From NCBI GenBank assembly GCA_023053575.1, contig JAKZAP010000075.1, forward strand, positions 1 to 64,000: a stretch of 64,000 nt of DNA, written 5' to 3'. The position numbers and the translations under genes are program-made. Below are positions 48,540 to 58,312 of this stretch, piece after piece; position 1 is the first letter of the stretch, and each line of letters starts with the position of its first letter. A model generated the notes under the pieces. The model searched no databases and was not told the DNA's origin. It was given only the letters and a program-made list of their open reading frames with translations. This DNA comes from Branchinecta lynchi (taxonomy: Eukaryota; Arthropoda; Branchiopoda; Anostraca; Branchinectidae).

Positions 48540-49518
48540 CAAGCGATGATCGGATATTGGGAGGGACTATTTTTAAGCCAATCTGATAGAGTCCTTAACA
48601 GGCCTGCTAAGTTACACGGTCATAGCACATCTGGAAGTACCAGAACTCGTGATCATTGGAATTGTGGTAAACACCTTCCAACCCCCCCCCCCCCCACTGT
48701 GACAGGATCCGGTCCTCTTTTGTCAATAATGTATATACTGCTTATGCTTGTTCGTACCTCCAAGTCCCATCCTATCTCTCGACTCTAAGCGTTTCACGAG
48801 ATTTCCGGCACCCCCCTCCACCCCCCCCCCCCCAAGTTATTGGATCCGTTCCAAACTTAAAACTAATCATCTAAGACACTTGTTCTTGACACTTCACAAA
48901 TTTCATGCACGTCTGATCACCCGTTCTAGAGTTATGAATGTGACTAGAACCCGGATTCTCTAACCTTCTACTCCACCCATGATCATCGGATCGGGAAAGG
49001 AATTATTTTGAAATCGACCTGGGAGAGTAACTGATATGTCTACCAAGTTTCATGGTCCTAGTACATCTGGAAGTACCCCAATTCGTGATCACCGGAAATT
49101 TCGAAATCCCCCCCTACTGTGACACGATCCGGTCTTGTTTCGTTAATAAAGTATCTATGGTTATTGCTTGTTCTTCCCTTCAAGCTCCATCCCGATCCCT
49201 CGACCTAAGTATTTCACGAGATTTCCGGTCCCCCCTCTACCCCCCTTCCAGTTTTCGGATTCGGTCCAGCTTTGAAATTGAAAATTTGATACAGTTGTTC
49301 TTGGCAACTTTCATGCATGTCTGATTATCCGTTCCAAAGTTATGCAGGTTTCTAGTTCGCGGATTCCGCATCCCTACACTCCCCCAGCGATGGCTGGATC
49401 AGGGATGCGATTATTTCCAAGTTAATCTGGTTGGGTCCCTTAAATGCCTGCCAAGTTTTATTGTGCTAGCTTATGTGGAAGCGTTCACGAGATTTCAGGT
49501 GCCCCTCCCCCCCCCCCA
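48540..49518 (+). repeat. Modular interspersed repeat, copy 5, left part
   Basis: Three module rounds of the family follow each other. The sequence breaks at 49518 within a C-run (ATTTCAGGTGCCCCTCCC...CCCA), where element B is inserted. The module resumes at 62957 with CCCAGTTATCGGATCTGG, exactly the continuation expected from other copies. Confidence 0.85.
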
Positions 49519-50054
49519 TGTAACGAAACGAAATATTTAATTCCAAATCTTTGTAACAACTCTCGCGAAGCACCTTTTCTCGAAGTGGCAATTCCGTCAC
49601 TTATTTTCTCACACCTGTTTTATGCTTTCAAGAGTGAAAATGATTAAGCACAGTGAAACGATTCAGCAAGTGAAAACTCGGGTATTTAAGGACCAATGTA
49701 TATGTATTAAGGGTCAGCCCTAAAATGAGATTCGGTCAGTCTCAAGGCAGTCTTAAGTCAGTCCTAAGACAGTAGTGATCGTTGGATTAGCAGATATTTT
49801 CGATGTACGCAGAACAATATTAAAAGTAACTGTGGTTTCTAAACACTGTTTATTAAATGTAGAACCTAGGACCTACCGTCCCAACTTCTCCCTCCACAGT
49901 TACGAACCACCCCTTCGAGGATTAAGATCAGAGTACCGGTAAAATCTAGTATGTACCAACTGCTCGGGTCCACGCTACACGTATATTAGATACTTGGTTT
50001 CGGACAACAAGTTAAAACGTTAAAGACACACGAGAGTCATAACATAATTTGACA
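49519..50054 (+). repeat. Element B 5' LTR (536 bp)
   Basis: Direct repeat of 62426-62956 with roughly ten percent divergence by eye, older than element A. Both copies contain GTCAGTCTCAAGGCAGT, TTAAGTCAGTCCTAA and TATTAAAAGTAA.TGTGGTTTCT.AACACTG. Confidence 0.93.
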
Positions 50055-50055
50055 C

Positions 50056-50073
50056 TGGTGAAATCGTTTGGCT
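50056..50073 (+). other. Element B primer-binding site (probable)
   Basis: One base after the LTR the sequence is TGGTGAAATCGTTTGGCT, starting with the TGG expected opposite a tRNA CCA end. I do not recognise the tRNA. Confidence 0.5.
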
Positions 50074-50137
50074 GTGGAAGGGAGAGTAGTTCAGGTTGAT
50101 TTCTGATAGGACAGATTTTTTGAAGTTTTCTTTCGAA

Positions 50138-50774
50138 ATGGCAGGGAAAAATGAGTTATTATTAAAAGCGGCTAAGACGGTCGGTTATTTTGAGGGTATG
50201 ACGGATGTGGATGAATTTTTGGATAAAGTTAAAGATAAATCGGCCTGGGATGAAGACCAAATAAAGGAACCTGAGCTGATAAAAATTGTGCGGCACAAAT
50301 GTCGGGAGGGGAGGCGTTAGGCTTTTTCAGGGCTAATGAAGGAAAATTTGGAACTTTTGCGGCACTTCGTACGTTATTCAAGGAATTTTTCCAAAGCACG
50401 TCAAAGAAAGATCGGCTTTTATACGAGAAACTGTATTTAGAAGAGGGACAGGAACCTTTCAAATTTGTAGAAAATATATAGCTGAAGGCTCTGAATCAAC
50501 TTGGTGTAGATGCTATGCAGCAAAATACTAGGTTCTTCTTTTTAGCTTTTGCAGTCACTCCTGAAAACAATGGTACGATCACTTGGCAAGGGGTTTCAGC
50601 GAAAAGATATATTTGCGGGAGCACGATTCTTGGGAAGTCACGAAGGAGTGCTTGATAAAATGGTATCGCGCTCAGGAGAAGGTTAAGTTGCAACACGAAA
50701 GCAAGAGCGATACGAGGGTGTCCTATAACAATAACAGGTCACTGAACGGTAAGTCTCAGGAACTAGTGCAACAG
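50138..50774 (+). pseudogene. Element B gag, left part
   Basis: It starts at ATG 50138 (MAGKNELLLKAAKTVGYF). The reading then moves through two further frames: near 50290 into GEALGFFRANEGKFGTF..LYLEEGQEPFKFVENI with a TAG at 50479, and near 50580 into MARGFSEKIYL..LIKWYRAQEK. Helix-rich content and position after the primer site identify it as Gag. It ends at codon CAG 50772-50774, the edge of element C. The frame resumes in register at 57242 after the inserted element, so the last segment was still open when C inserted. Confidence 0.75.
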
Positions 50775-50875
50775 TGTGAAAGCTTAGCCCTTGGCCTATA
50801 ACTCTCAGTGAAATAGTCAGTAGCAAATGACAAATTTACTGTTTAATGGTCTAACAGCATCTAATCTAAAAGTAC
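50775..50875 (-). repeat. Element C 3' terminal repeat
   Basis: It matches 57141-57232 from TGTGAAAGCTTAG to AAAAGTAC, with a 9-bp extra segment GTCAGTAGC-like at about 50814. Past GTAC the two ends differ (AAAAGG here, GGGACA on the right), so the true LTR length is uncertain. A purine-rich minus-strand stretch (GGAAGAAAAAAG) at about 50948-50960 could be the polypurine tract of a longer, roughly 170-bp LTR. Confidence 0.75.
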
Positions 50876-51060
50876 AAAAGGTTCTTTGATTGAGGGTCTT
50901 GAACCAATCAGGAGCCAGGCTTGAGGGGTTGGCTACTCCATCATATTACTTTTTTCTTCCGTATTCCTCGAGCTCCTCCTAACGATTTAGTTGAACACGG
51001 ATGAGCGGTGCAGCGTATGCGGAGACAATTTACATGTGTACAGAAGTTCGCCGATACTTC

Positions 51061-51495
51061 TTAAGTTCGTTGCTGACGACGAGGACGCGGACCCGCTTCG
51101 TTCATCATCCGAATGTCCTCGCAGTGTTTGCAGTTTTTCGATAATCCCTTATTGCAGTCTGGATTTGGGCCTGTAGCACTCAGGAAGTATTGCTGCCGCT
51201 GTTTCGATATCTTTTCGATGTGCTCGGTCGGAGGCAAATGTGCCATTCCGAGATCAAAGTCTCTTGGACCTGATTGGTACGACGATCTGTGGTAGTTGAT
51301 CCTTGAAGTATCGCTTAAGCAATTCTTTACCGTCCCATTTTTAGAAAGCGCCACTCTGATCTGGCAGTCCAGACGCTCCAGTTCTATAAAGTATTGCGTC
51401 CGCTTGTCGCAGACCTGCTGTCGACTTACTTCTCCGTATGTCCAGCCATACAGATGTTCGGGGAGCTCCAAGTTCGAAGTAACCACACGTGACAT
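51061..51495 (-). CDS. Uncharacterised 144-codon ORF downstream of RNase H in element C
   Basis: An ATG-started ORF (MSRVVTSNLELPEHLYGW) that ends in PRRQQRT. It is hydrophilic, with five cysteines including NCKHCE near the end, no signal peptide and no membrane segment. With the retroposed insert removed, its ATG lies about 54 nt after the RNase H stop, so it would be the last gene of element C on the same strand. Gmr1-type elements as I know them end with RNase H, so this would be an accessory ORF or captured host sequence. It is intact although the rest of the element is broken. Function unknown. A chance ORF cannot be excluded, but the composition is protein-like and there is no repeat structure. 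Confidence 0.5.
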   Translation of the reverse strand: MSRVVTSNLELPEHLYGWTYGEVSRQQVCDKRTQYFIELERLDCQIRVALSKNGTVKNCLSDTSRINYHRSSYQSGPRDFDLGMAHLPPTEHIEKISKQRQQYFLSATGPNPDCNKGLSKNCKHCEDIRMMNEAGPRPRRQQRT

Positions 51496-51497
51496 CT

Positions 51498-51926
51498 AAA
51501 GGAAAACTATTTCCTTTAGAAAACTATTATTTTTTGTGTTGTTTTTGTCTCCAGGACAAAACCCCTTTTTTGGTTTGGTTGCAAAAAAATAACGAGGATA
51601 GTATTTTTGTAAATATTAAGTTTTCAAAGAATGAAAATTTTAAGGAAAGGAGATATTAAGGAAGGAAAACAAAGAAAAGGTTTTAAATATGTGTTGAAAT
51701 GGTAAAATGAGAAATAAGGGTTAAAAGAGGGAATAAGAAAGAATATTAGAATGTAGAGATAGAGGAAAGTGTAGGTGACGCTAAATATATAGGTCGGTCA
51801 TTGAAAAAACAAAACAAAAAATTAAATATCAGATGTTAGGACCGTTGGCGTCACCGAGGGAAGTGGAAGCGTAGTCACTTGGCCAAATCATATTGGACAG
51901 GAAGAACGGAAAAGATGCTACGCGGC

Positions 51927-51959
<33 letters not shown>

Positions 51960-51969
51960 AAAACTATTT
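51498..51969 (+). mobile_element. Retroposed poly(A) insert with 15-bp target duplication
   Basis: AAAGGAAAACTATTT occurs at 51498-51512 and again at 51955-51969. The 442 bp between end in about 27 A residues directly before the second copy. A perfect duplication plus 3' poly(A) is the signature of LINE-machinery retroposition of a plus-strand RNA. The insert is AT-rich and has no long ORF, tRNA-like or LINE 3' end that I recognise. GGTGACGC (51774-51781) and GCGTCACC (51848-51855) are complementary and could form a stem. Confidence 0.85.
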
Positions 51970-52006
51970 ACATTATATTACATGAAGCAACCATTGCTCA
52001 TCTACC

Positions 52007-52551
52007 TCATGCACGACTGAGGGTGTCACCATTCGCGTTTTTGGAACCACGCCTATGCCGTACCGTGAAGTTGTATGCCTGAAGCTGCAAGGCCCATCTC
52101 GCAAGCTTTTCGTTTCGGTTCGCCATTACTGATAACCAACGCAGGGGGTCATGATCCGTCTCGACCCAAAAGTGCCGTCCTGAAATGTAGTAGTGCCAAT
52201 TCTCGAGTGTGAAATGATGGCCATACATACACGTTCCACGGTCGAAAATCTCTCCTCTGTCGGCGTAAAACGGTGGCTCAGGTACGCAATTGGATGTTCA
52301 TTGCCATCAATTGGCTGGCATAGTACAGCACCAAGGCCTCTGTTGCTTGCATCGGTTTAATGATGAAGTCTCTGTCGAAATCTGGATTTCTACCTGGATT
52401 CTACCACTTCTGATGCTCGTTTCCTCGTTAGGTCTCCAAGTGCACCCGCTGTCTCAGCGAAGTTTTCGATGAGCCTTCCGTAGTATCCTACAAGACCTAG
52501 GAAAGATCTTACGACTTTCTTTGTTGAGGTGTCGGAAAGTTTTTGATGGCT
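52007..52551 (-). pseudogene. Element C RNase H region
   Basis: The clearest part, 52007-52228, reads GRHFWVETDHDPLRWL..RRGSKNANGDTLSRA, matching the end of the Ty3/gypsy RNase H domain with the TDH motif and the terminal D.LSR motif. It ends with TGA at 52007. Between 52229 and 52551 the frame is broken but resembles the RT-RNase H connection. This enzyme removes the RNA strand during reverse transcription. Confidence 0.75.
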
Positions 52552-53231
52552 TCAATTGCTCTCCAAAGGACGAACTTCACCGTTACCCACCAGACAGCCA
52601 AGGTATTCTACCTTCTGTCGGGCAAAGCTGCATTTTTTCGGGTTTACTACCAACTCAGTGTCTTGCAGTCCCCCTAGCACTTTTTGTAAATGCTTAAGAT
52701 GATCCTCGAAGCTATCTGAGAAGATGACGACGTCGTCCAGATAAGTGCGGGCAAATAATAAGCCATGCAGAAGCTTGTCCATTAGCTTTTGAAATTGCCC
52801 TGGCACCCTTGGACGACGAACGGCATGACCAGAAACTCGTAGAGTCCCATCGGCGTCACGAACGCTGTCTTATGAATGCTCCCAGGGTGCATTCTAATCT
52901 GTCAGTAACCTCGAGACATGTCAACCACTGTTATGTATTTCGCTTTCCCCAACGATTCCAGCATCTCGTCAATTCTCGGGAGCGGGTTGCTGTTTTGTTT
53001 GGATCTGCTGTTCAGGGCTCTGTAGTCCACACAGAACCTAGTGCTGTCATATCTCTTCGGCACGAGAACGACTGGAGATGCATAGTCACTGTCTGACGGT
53101 CGAATTATCTGAGCTTCAAGCATCTTCTTTATCTCTGCCTCCATTACTACATGTTTACGCTGAGGCACACGGTACGGCGTCATTCTTACAGGGGCAGTAT
53201 CTCCTGCGTCAATTCTTATAAAGAACAGCAT
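52552..53231 (-). pseudogene. Element C reverse transcriptase
   Basis: From 53231 the frame shows TAPVRMTPYRVPQRKH, IIRPSDSDYASPVVLVPK, FCVDYRALN and YITVVDMSRGY (first catalytic Asp), then a TGA in place of the aromatic codon after GY near 52903. A frame change follows near 52810, then FQKLMDKLLHG, ARTYLDDVVIFSD with the YLDD active site, and VVNPKKCSFARQKVEYLG of the thumb. These are canonical Ty3/gypsy RT motifs. It directly follows the integrase C-terminal region, overlapping at 53209-53231 by a small frame change, and precedes RNase H. Confidence 0.88.
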
Positions 53232-54904
53232 CGGTTTGAGCAGGCTTTTCCGTCAACATTGGTGAAAACTTCTTCAGCGCTTGAATCAGTTCATCTGCTT
53301 CTTCCTTCAAAAGTCGTGGTTCGATGGATTTCCTGATTTGTTCAAAGTCCATTGGTTTCCTTCGACCAGTATAATATGTCGTGATGTCCTCGACAGCTTT
53401 GTCTAGCGTTACCCCGCCTTGCATGAACGCTATTTCTCTGACATCAGCTCTTTGGTATCTTCTTAAAAGATTGATGTGGAATACCCGTGTTCGCTCGGTT
53501 CTAATAGGACAGTCAATTTCGTAGTCCAGGTTTCCAACTTTCCGGATGACTTTGTAGGGTCCTTGCCAATGAACTTCTATTTTGGGTGAGCCAGTCGGTA
53601 GTAAAATCAAAACTTCATCTCCAGGTTTTAACGTCCACTCTTTTGCGCTACCGTCATACAACTCCTTCTTCTTTTGAGCTGCAACTTCTAGGTTCACCTT
53701 TGCGAGTTAGCAGTACCTTGCTAGTCTTTCTCTCATTTCGACGACGTGTGACACTATGCTCTGTGACTTCGGTTTAGTATCATCCACCCACTCTTTCTTG
53801 ATGACATCTAGGGGGCTCCTCGGCATGTGGCCGTACATCAGTTCGAAGGCAGAAAATCCCAGAGATGATTGCTTTGTCTCTCTGTAAGCTGACAGAATGA
53901 ACGGGAGATAGAAGTCCCAATATTTAGTCATCTCTTACGAGTTCTCTCATCATCTGTACAATCGTACCATTCAGGCGCTCGATGAGGCCGTTCGTCTCTG
54001 GCCAGTAAACTGTGGCTCTCAGATTACTGATGCCCAAAGCAGCATAGACCTTCTTCATTGTTTCTGAAATGAGGTTACTTCCGTTGTCTGAGACAACTTC
54101 CTTCGGTAGACCCACTCTGTTGAAAACTTCACCAGTTCTTCTGCAATTCTTGCTGAATTTGTGCTTCTCAGTGGTATCGCCTCGGGGTACCTAGTGCTGT
54201 AATGTTATTACAAGACGCCATTTGAATCCACGCTGGCTTTTATAAACTGGACCAACCAGACCTATAGCGATTCTTTCAAATGGGGTGGTAATAAATGGCA
54301 TTGGCTGGAGGGTGACCATCTTGAACCTACGCTAACGGGGTATCATCTGACAATCGTGGCAATGTCTGATGTATTCCTCTATGTCACTGTAGATGTTTGG
54401 CAAAAAGAATCGTTCCAGAAGTCGATCGGTGGTGCGTTGACGTCCCATGTGACCTCCCAAAGGTTCAGTATGTACGAGCTTCAGAATATTGTTCCGCTGA
54501 TTCTCTGGTACTACCAGTTGCCACATCTGTTTTCCAGCAGCGTTGTCATTTACCACACGGTACAGCAAACCGTCTTTTGTGACGAAAAGAGCCTTGCTCT
54601 GATCATCAGCCTCTTCTTTTGCTGCTTTCCATACTTCAGACAAGGTTGGGCCTTCCTTTTGCTGTCTCGAAAACTGTTCTTTCGATGAGCTATCTTTTCC
54701 GGCAACACTGCTTGTCTGACTGCCATCAGTTTTCGCTCGTTGTCTCGTCTCTTTGTGCTGTGGAAGAACTCTTTTTTCTGGAGGAATGAACAAGCTGTTA
54801 TCAAACTCGTAGTTCTCCCAGTTTGAGCTTGAATCTTCCAGTAGCTCAGAAGGAAAACGGCTCCCATTTTCCTCTGGTTCGATTTGATGACATCCGCAGT
54901 CCAA
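53232..54904 (-). pseudogene. Element C integrase, upstream of RT
   Basis: The zinc-binding domain lies at about 54332-54480 (VHTEPLGGH, then HCHDC). The core begins at about 54270, where the first catalytic Asp is replaced by Gly in RIAIGLVGP. After a small deletion and frameshift near 54190-54220 comes EVVSDNGSNL with the second Asp, and PETNGLIERLN with the Glu. Then follow LSAYRETKQSSLGFSAFELMYG (53800-53900) and a GPY/F C-terminal module, LKPGDEVLILL..WQGPYKV..LDYEI (about 53500-53620). An N-terminal linker of about 100 residues rich in Ser/Lys/Gln precedes the zinc domain. The missing Asp and frameshifts mean no activity. Confidence 0.88.
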
Positions 54905-54914
54905 CTGCAGCGCC

Positions 54915-56288
54915 TCACTGCCCTCGGAGAGACGTGTAGGAAAATGGCTCCCGTTTTCCTTCGTGTTCAGTAGAACTCGAAAATTCAGTAGTCTTATTGA
55001 TCGCTTGAGCTCTTGTCAAGACAATGACGTCTGCATTCTTCTGTTGAAAGAACTCGAATTCAGGAACGTCTCTTCCAATAAGGAACCTCCTAGGTACTTT
55101 GTCTGTAACAGCTACGGTTAAGGCACCATTTGCTTTAACTCCGTCAGGTTGAGTTACTTCGATTTCAACTACTTTAGTTGGATAATGGTGAATATCGCCA
55201 TGAACGCACCGGACACGCGCTGTGGTTAGCGTTTCACTGATCTGAGGTAGCAAGCTTTGATGTACCATTGACATATCAGCACCGCTATCTACCAGCAAGT
55301 CGACTTCATCATCGTCTACAAGCCCTCTAATCTTAGCACTAGCGCATGCGACTTCTCTGTCGGGACTCTCGGTCATCTCCACATTGCAAGCTGCTTTATT
55401 CTCAAATTTCATCTTTGGGCATGCTGCAATCCTATGCTTCAAGTCAACACAATGGAAGTATCCTCTTTTGCTAGGAGTCTCTTCGCTGTCGCTCTTGTTC
55501 TCGAAGAATTTGCTGTCCCTGAGACGTGCACCACTTTGGCTGCCACGCGAACCTTCTTGACTGCCTCTCTCTGTCGGATAATTCTTCTTGCATGGGACTT
55601 TCCCGTTTCGCTGGTTCTTGTTCTGGCTACCAAAACCACCACCTTGCCGATCTCGTGCTGTTTTCCTCGCCAACGCGCATGCTTCCGCCATCTCAGTTGC
55701 CTCTTTAAGTGTCTTTTCTTGCTTCTCTCTCAAGGTAACCTGAATTCCATACGGAGATGCGTTGATAAACTGCTCCAACAAAACCAGCTCTATGGTAGAT
55801 TCCACCATTTCCAATGGCACAGCTTTCCAAGCTTGAACATTGTTCGCTGGATCTGCTGCGATGTCTCGTACTTGCTCGCTCAACTCTTGCAGACCAAGCC
55901 ATTTCGTGAGGTTGTGTCGCAAGTTCCTCCCGTACTCTGAATACGACTCGGTGTCTTTTTTCTTTAGCGAATGAAACTTCATAGTGTAGGATTCCTTAGT
56001 GATCGCATCAAGTATAACGGATTTGACTTCATCGTAGTTTGTAACTACATCGCTGGGTAAGCTAGCCATAGCTTCGAGCGCTCATCCGCTCAAAATGGGA
56101 TAAATATGTGACGCCCATTGATTCCGTGTCCAGCCTGAGGTCGTAGCTGTGTTCTCAAACATCGATAGGAACGCATCGATATCGTCGGTCTCGATTAGTT
56201 TTGTCAGCTTAGGTCTAGCTACGGCTGGTTGATTTTGACTCACTTGCGGCGGGAATCCTTGCGAAATGTCGCTAAGCCAATTTGCCAT
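54915..56288 (-). pseudogene. Element C gag-protease
   Basis: It starts at ATG 56288 (MANWLSDISQGFPPQ) and is one frame to 54915 except for a TGA at 56082-56084. The Gag part has a helical capsid-like region (KFHSLKKKDTESYSEYGRNL.., LLEQFINASPYGIQ) reminiscent of SCAN-like Gag proteins. A Gly/Gln/Arg-rich linker follows, then a single zinc knuckle in which the first Cys is Tyr (YFHCVDLKHRIAAC). Protease follows: EVDLLVDSGADMSMV with the catalytic DSGA at about 55295, and the conserved FLIGRD near the end. Gag packages the RNA and protease matures the polyprotein. The stop and the knuckle change show decay. Confidence 0.88.
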
Positions 56289-57138
56289 TTTGGTCTCCTT
56301 GCTCCCTCAGTTTATCCTGAAACTCTCTTTGCTGATCTAATACCTTCAAAAATCGATCTTTTTGCATTTCTTCACTATTGAAATGTTCCAAAAAATTTGA
56401 AACTGCGTCGGATCCATTATGGCGTTTGAGCGAGTAGATTCCGATTTTACTTCAGGCTTATTGGAAAGAACTTTTCCGACCAATTTTGACGACTGGAGAA
56501 GGGGAATTTGCGCAGAACGACTTGTGGTAGGCTCTATTAAAACTTTTCAGTAGAGGTTTCCTTCCTAAAGACTCCTGTGGAAGCAGAAACTTTTTCTGCT
56601 GTTCCGGTCGGCTTTGGTTTACGAACGGGTATAGATTCGGCGCCGTCCGACAATATATCAGCTAACTTGACGAAAGGTTGCGGCTTATCTGTTTCAGCGC
56701 GTTGCTTGCATGTTTGACGATCAAGGTCGGACATACATCAACTTCACGATACCGCATACAGGCGCTTCACCAATTACTGGATAAATTACGACGACAGAAA
56801 AATTTACTCTAAATTTTCTACTCCCAACCCGACGACCACACAGCGTAAGAAAATTTGCTTTAAATCTTCGTCCCAGTTTACAGGTTACTTCCAACCAACC
56901 CCCTCAAACCAATTCCCAAACTCGATTCGAAACGGTCCCTAATTATTCTTGCAAAATAATCAACAATCCTTTCCTGCGGGACAACAGGAATATTCCAATA
57001 GTCGCAATCTTGTATGCAGTCAAAGAGTAATCAGTTAATTCGTGCGGAGGAATGCAGATATATCGTTCGTTATTACCGCATTTCTTGCGGGAGTTAGTTC
57101 ACTTTGAGCCTAACTCCTAATCCACCGCTGCAGCACCA
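56289..57138 (-). other. Element C 5' leader and primer site
   Basis: 850 bp lie between gag and the right terminal repeat. Two bases from the repeat the minus strand reads TGGTGCTGCAGCGGTGG, a likely primer-binding site (57122-57138). A 65-codon minus ORF at 56537-56734 (MSDLDRQTCKQRAETD) is an upstream ORF of unknown meaning. Confidence 0.6.
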
Positions 57139-57140
57139 GT

Positions 57141-57238
57141 TGTGAAAGCTTAGTCCTTGGCTTATAGCTCTCAGTGAAATAAAATGACAAGTTTACTGCT
57201 CAATGGTCTAACAACATCTAATCGAAAAGTACGGGACA
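57141..57238 (-). repeat. Element C 5' terminal repeat
   Basis: In minus reading it runs from TGTCCCGTAC to CTTTCACA, so TG..CA ends are present at only about 98 bp. It matches the left repeat except at its outermost 5-6 bases. The end is fixed by the element B gag frame, which resumes immediately after ACAG at 57238-57241. Confidence 0.75.
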
Positions 57239-57241
57239 CAG

Positions 57242-57490
57242 CGGGCACAGTCAGGTCTCAGAAATCAGAAATACACTCCAAACCATACACCTGGCATGAA
57301 AAGTAATAACCGAGACCAAATAACATGGCGGAAACAAAACACTAAAATTCATACCCACACCAGGCAAACAGAAAACAGGAACGCATACGCCTAGAACGCT
57401 AGTGAGAGACCGATCTGTGCGAAACGTGCCAAGGTCGGGCACATCGCAAGGAATTGCTGGTCAAGAGGTCCTGAGCCAGCAAACAAAAAT
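57242..57490 (+). pseudogene. Element B gag, right part with zinc knuckle
   Basis: The frame continues in register from 50774. It has a polar linker with Asn, Gln, Lys and Thr, a TAG at about 57392, then the knuckle CAKRAKVGHIARNC at 57416-57457, where the second Cys of the CCHC pattern is Arg. A TAG follows soon after. Only about 110 bp separate the knuckle from RT, so protease has been deleted. Confidence 0.8.
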
Positions 57491-57568
57491 TCATAGAGGC
57501 ATTTAAACTGACGAGGCGGCACGATTCCAGAGTAAAGAGGAATCCGGTACCCCGCAATTGTCGTCGTC

Positions 57569-58312
57569 CACGACCTGGAACCATTGACTATCGACGTTGG
57601 CGACAATCCTCCAAGCCGTATGAGACCTTATAGAATTCCTGCTCACCTGGAGACATCTGTACATGCTGAAATCGACAAGATGCTGAAGTGCGGAGTAATC
57701 GAAGAATCAGGTTCACCTTAGCTGAGACCATTACTGATAGTACCGAAGAAAGATGGATCAAAGAGGGCAGTTATTGACCTACGGAAGGTCAATAGTCTTA
57801 CCAGGAAAGACTCTTATCCACTGCCACACATAGACCATCTGCTGGATAGACTTCATGGATGAGTGTCTACAGCAGCATGGACGCCATCTCTGGATACTTG
57901 CAATGTACTATCGATGAAGACTCGAGACCGATCACAGCCTTTGCAGCGCCAGGCACACCGGTTTACCTGTTCCAGAAGATGCCTTTTGGCCTGTCCAACG
58001 CAACTGCGCATTATTCTAGGCTGATGAATAGGATACTGAATCACCTAGTTCGGCTAGGTTTCTCGGTCTACCTAGATGACATCCTGGCTGGAAAACAAGA
58101 CAGGCGAAGAACATTTTGCTGCACTGTCAAAGGTTTTCGGGGCACTTAGACGGGCTAATCTGAAGCTCAAGGGTAAAAAGTTTTCCTTTTTCAAGAAAGA
58201 ACTGGCTTACTTGGGAAACCAAATATCTAGGAAAGGGATAAAACCGGACCCAAGCAAGATAACTGCTATCGAAGAGTTATCTTACCCGAAGAAACCCGAA
58301 GAACCTACATGA
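57569..58312 (+). pseudogene. Element B reverse transcriptase
   Basis: Motifs in order are DNPPSRMRPYRIPAHL, MLKCGVIEESGSP, then a TAG in place of the usual Trp, LLIVPKKDGSKRAVIDLRKVN, YPLPHIDHLLDRL and TGA 57858. The next frame has SSMDAISGYLQ with the first catalytic Asp, KMPFGLSNA and YLDD at 58069-58080. A further frameshift gives LSKVFGALRRANLKLKG and ELAYLGNQIS of the thumb. Clear Ty3/gypsy RT with two stops and at least two frameshifts. Confidence 0.88.

Larger units (their letters stand above)
50775..57238 (-). mobile_element. Element C: Gmr1-like Ty3/gypsy element nested in element B
   Basis: This is a minus-strand element with short terminal direct repeats at 50775-50875 and 57141-57238, flanked by ACAG (50771-50774 and 57238-57241). 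Reading from 57238 downward the order is leader, gag, protease (DSGA), integrase (H..H..C..C, SDNGS, GPY), RT (VDYRALN, YLDD) and RNase H (NGDTLSRA). Integrase upstream of RT is the Ty1/copia order. The protein motifs are of Ty3/gypsy type, a combination known from the Gmr1 group. An extra ORF follows RNase H. It carries a retroposed insert at 51513-51954. Several stops, frameshifts and a lost catalytic Asp make it defective. Confidence 0.9.

Noticed and set aside
57367..57371. AACAG as the right-hand target duplication of element C, giving a 226-bp LTR
   Set aside because: The plus-strand gag frame of element B already covers 57242-57366 in register with the left part, so the element must end at about 57238.
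57251..57606. Minus-strand ORFs over the right edge of element C
   Set aside because: They are antisense shadows of element B gag, whose plus-strand frame with a zinc knuckle explains this segment.
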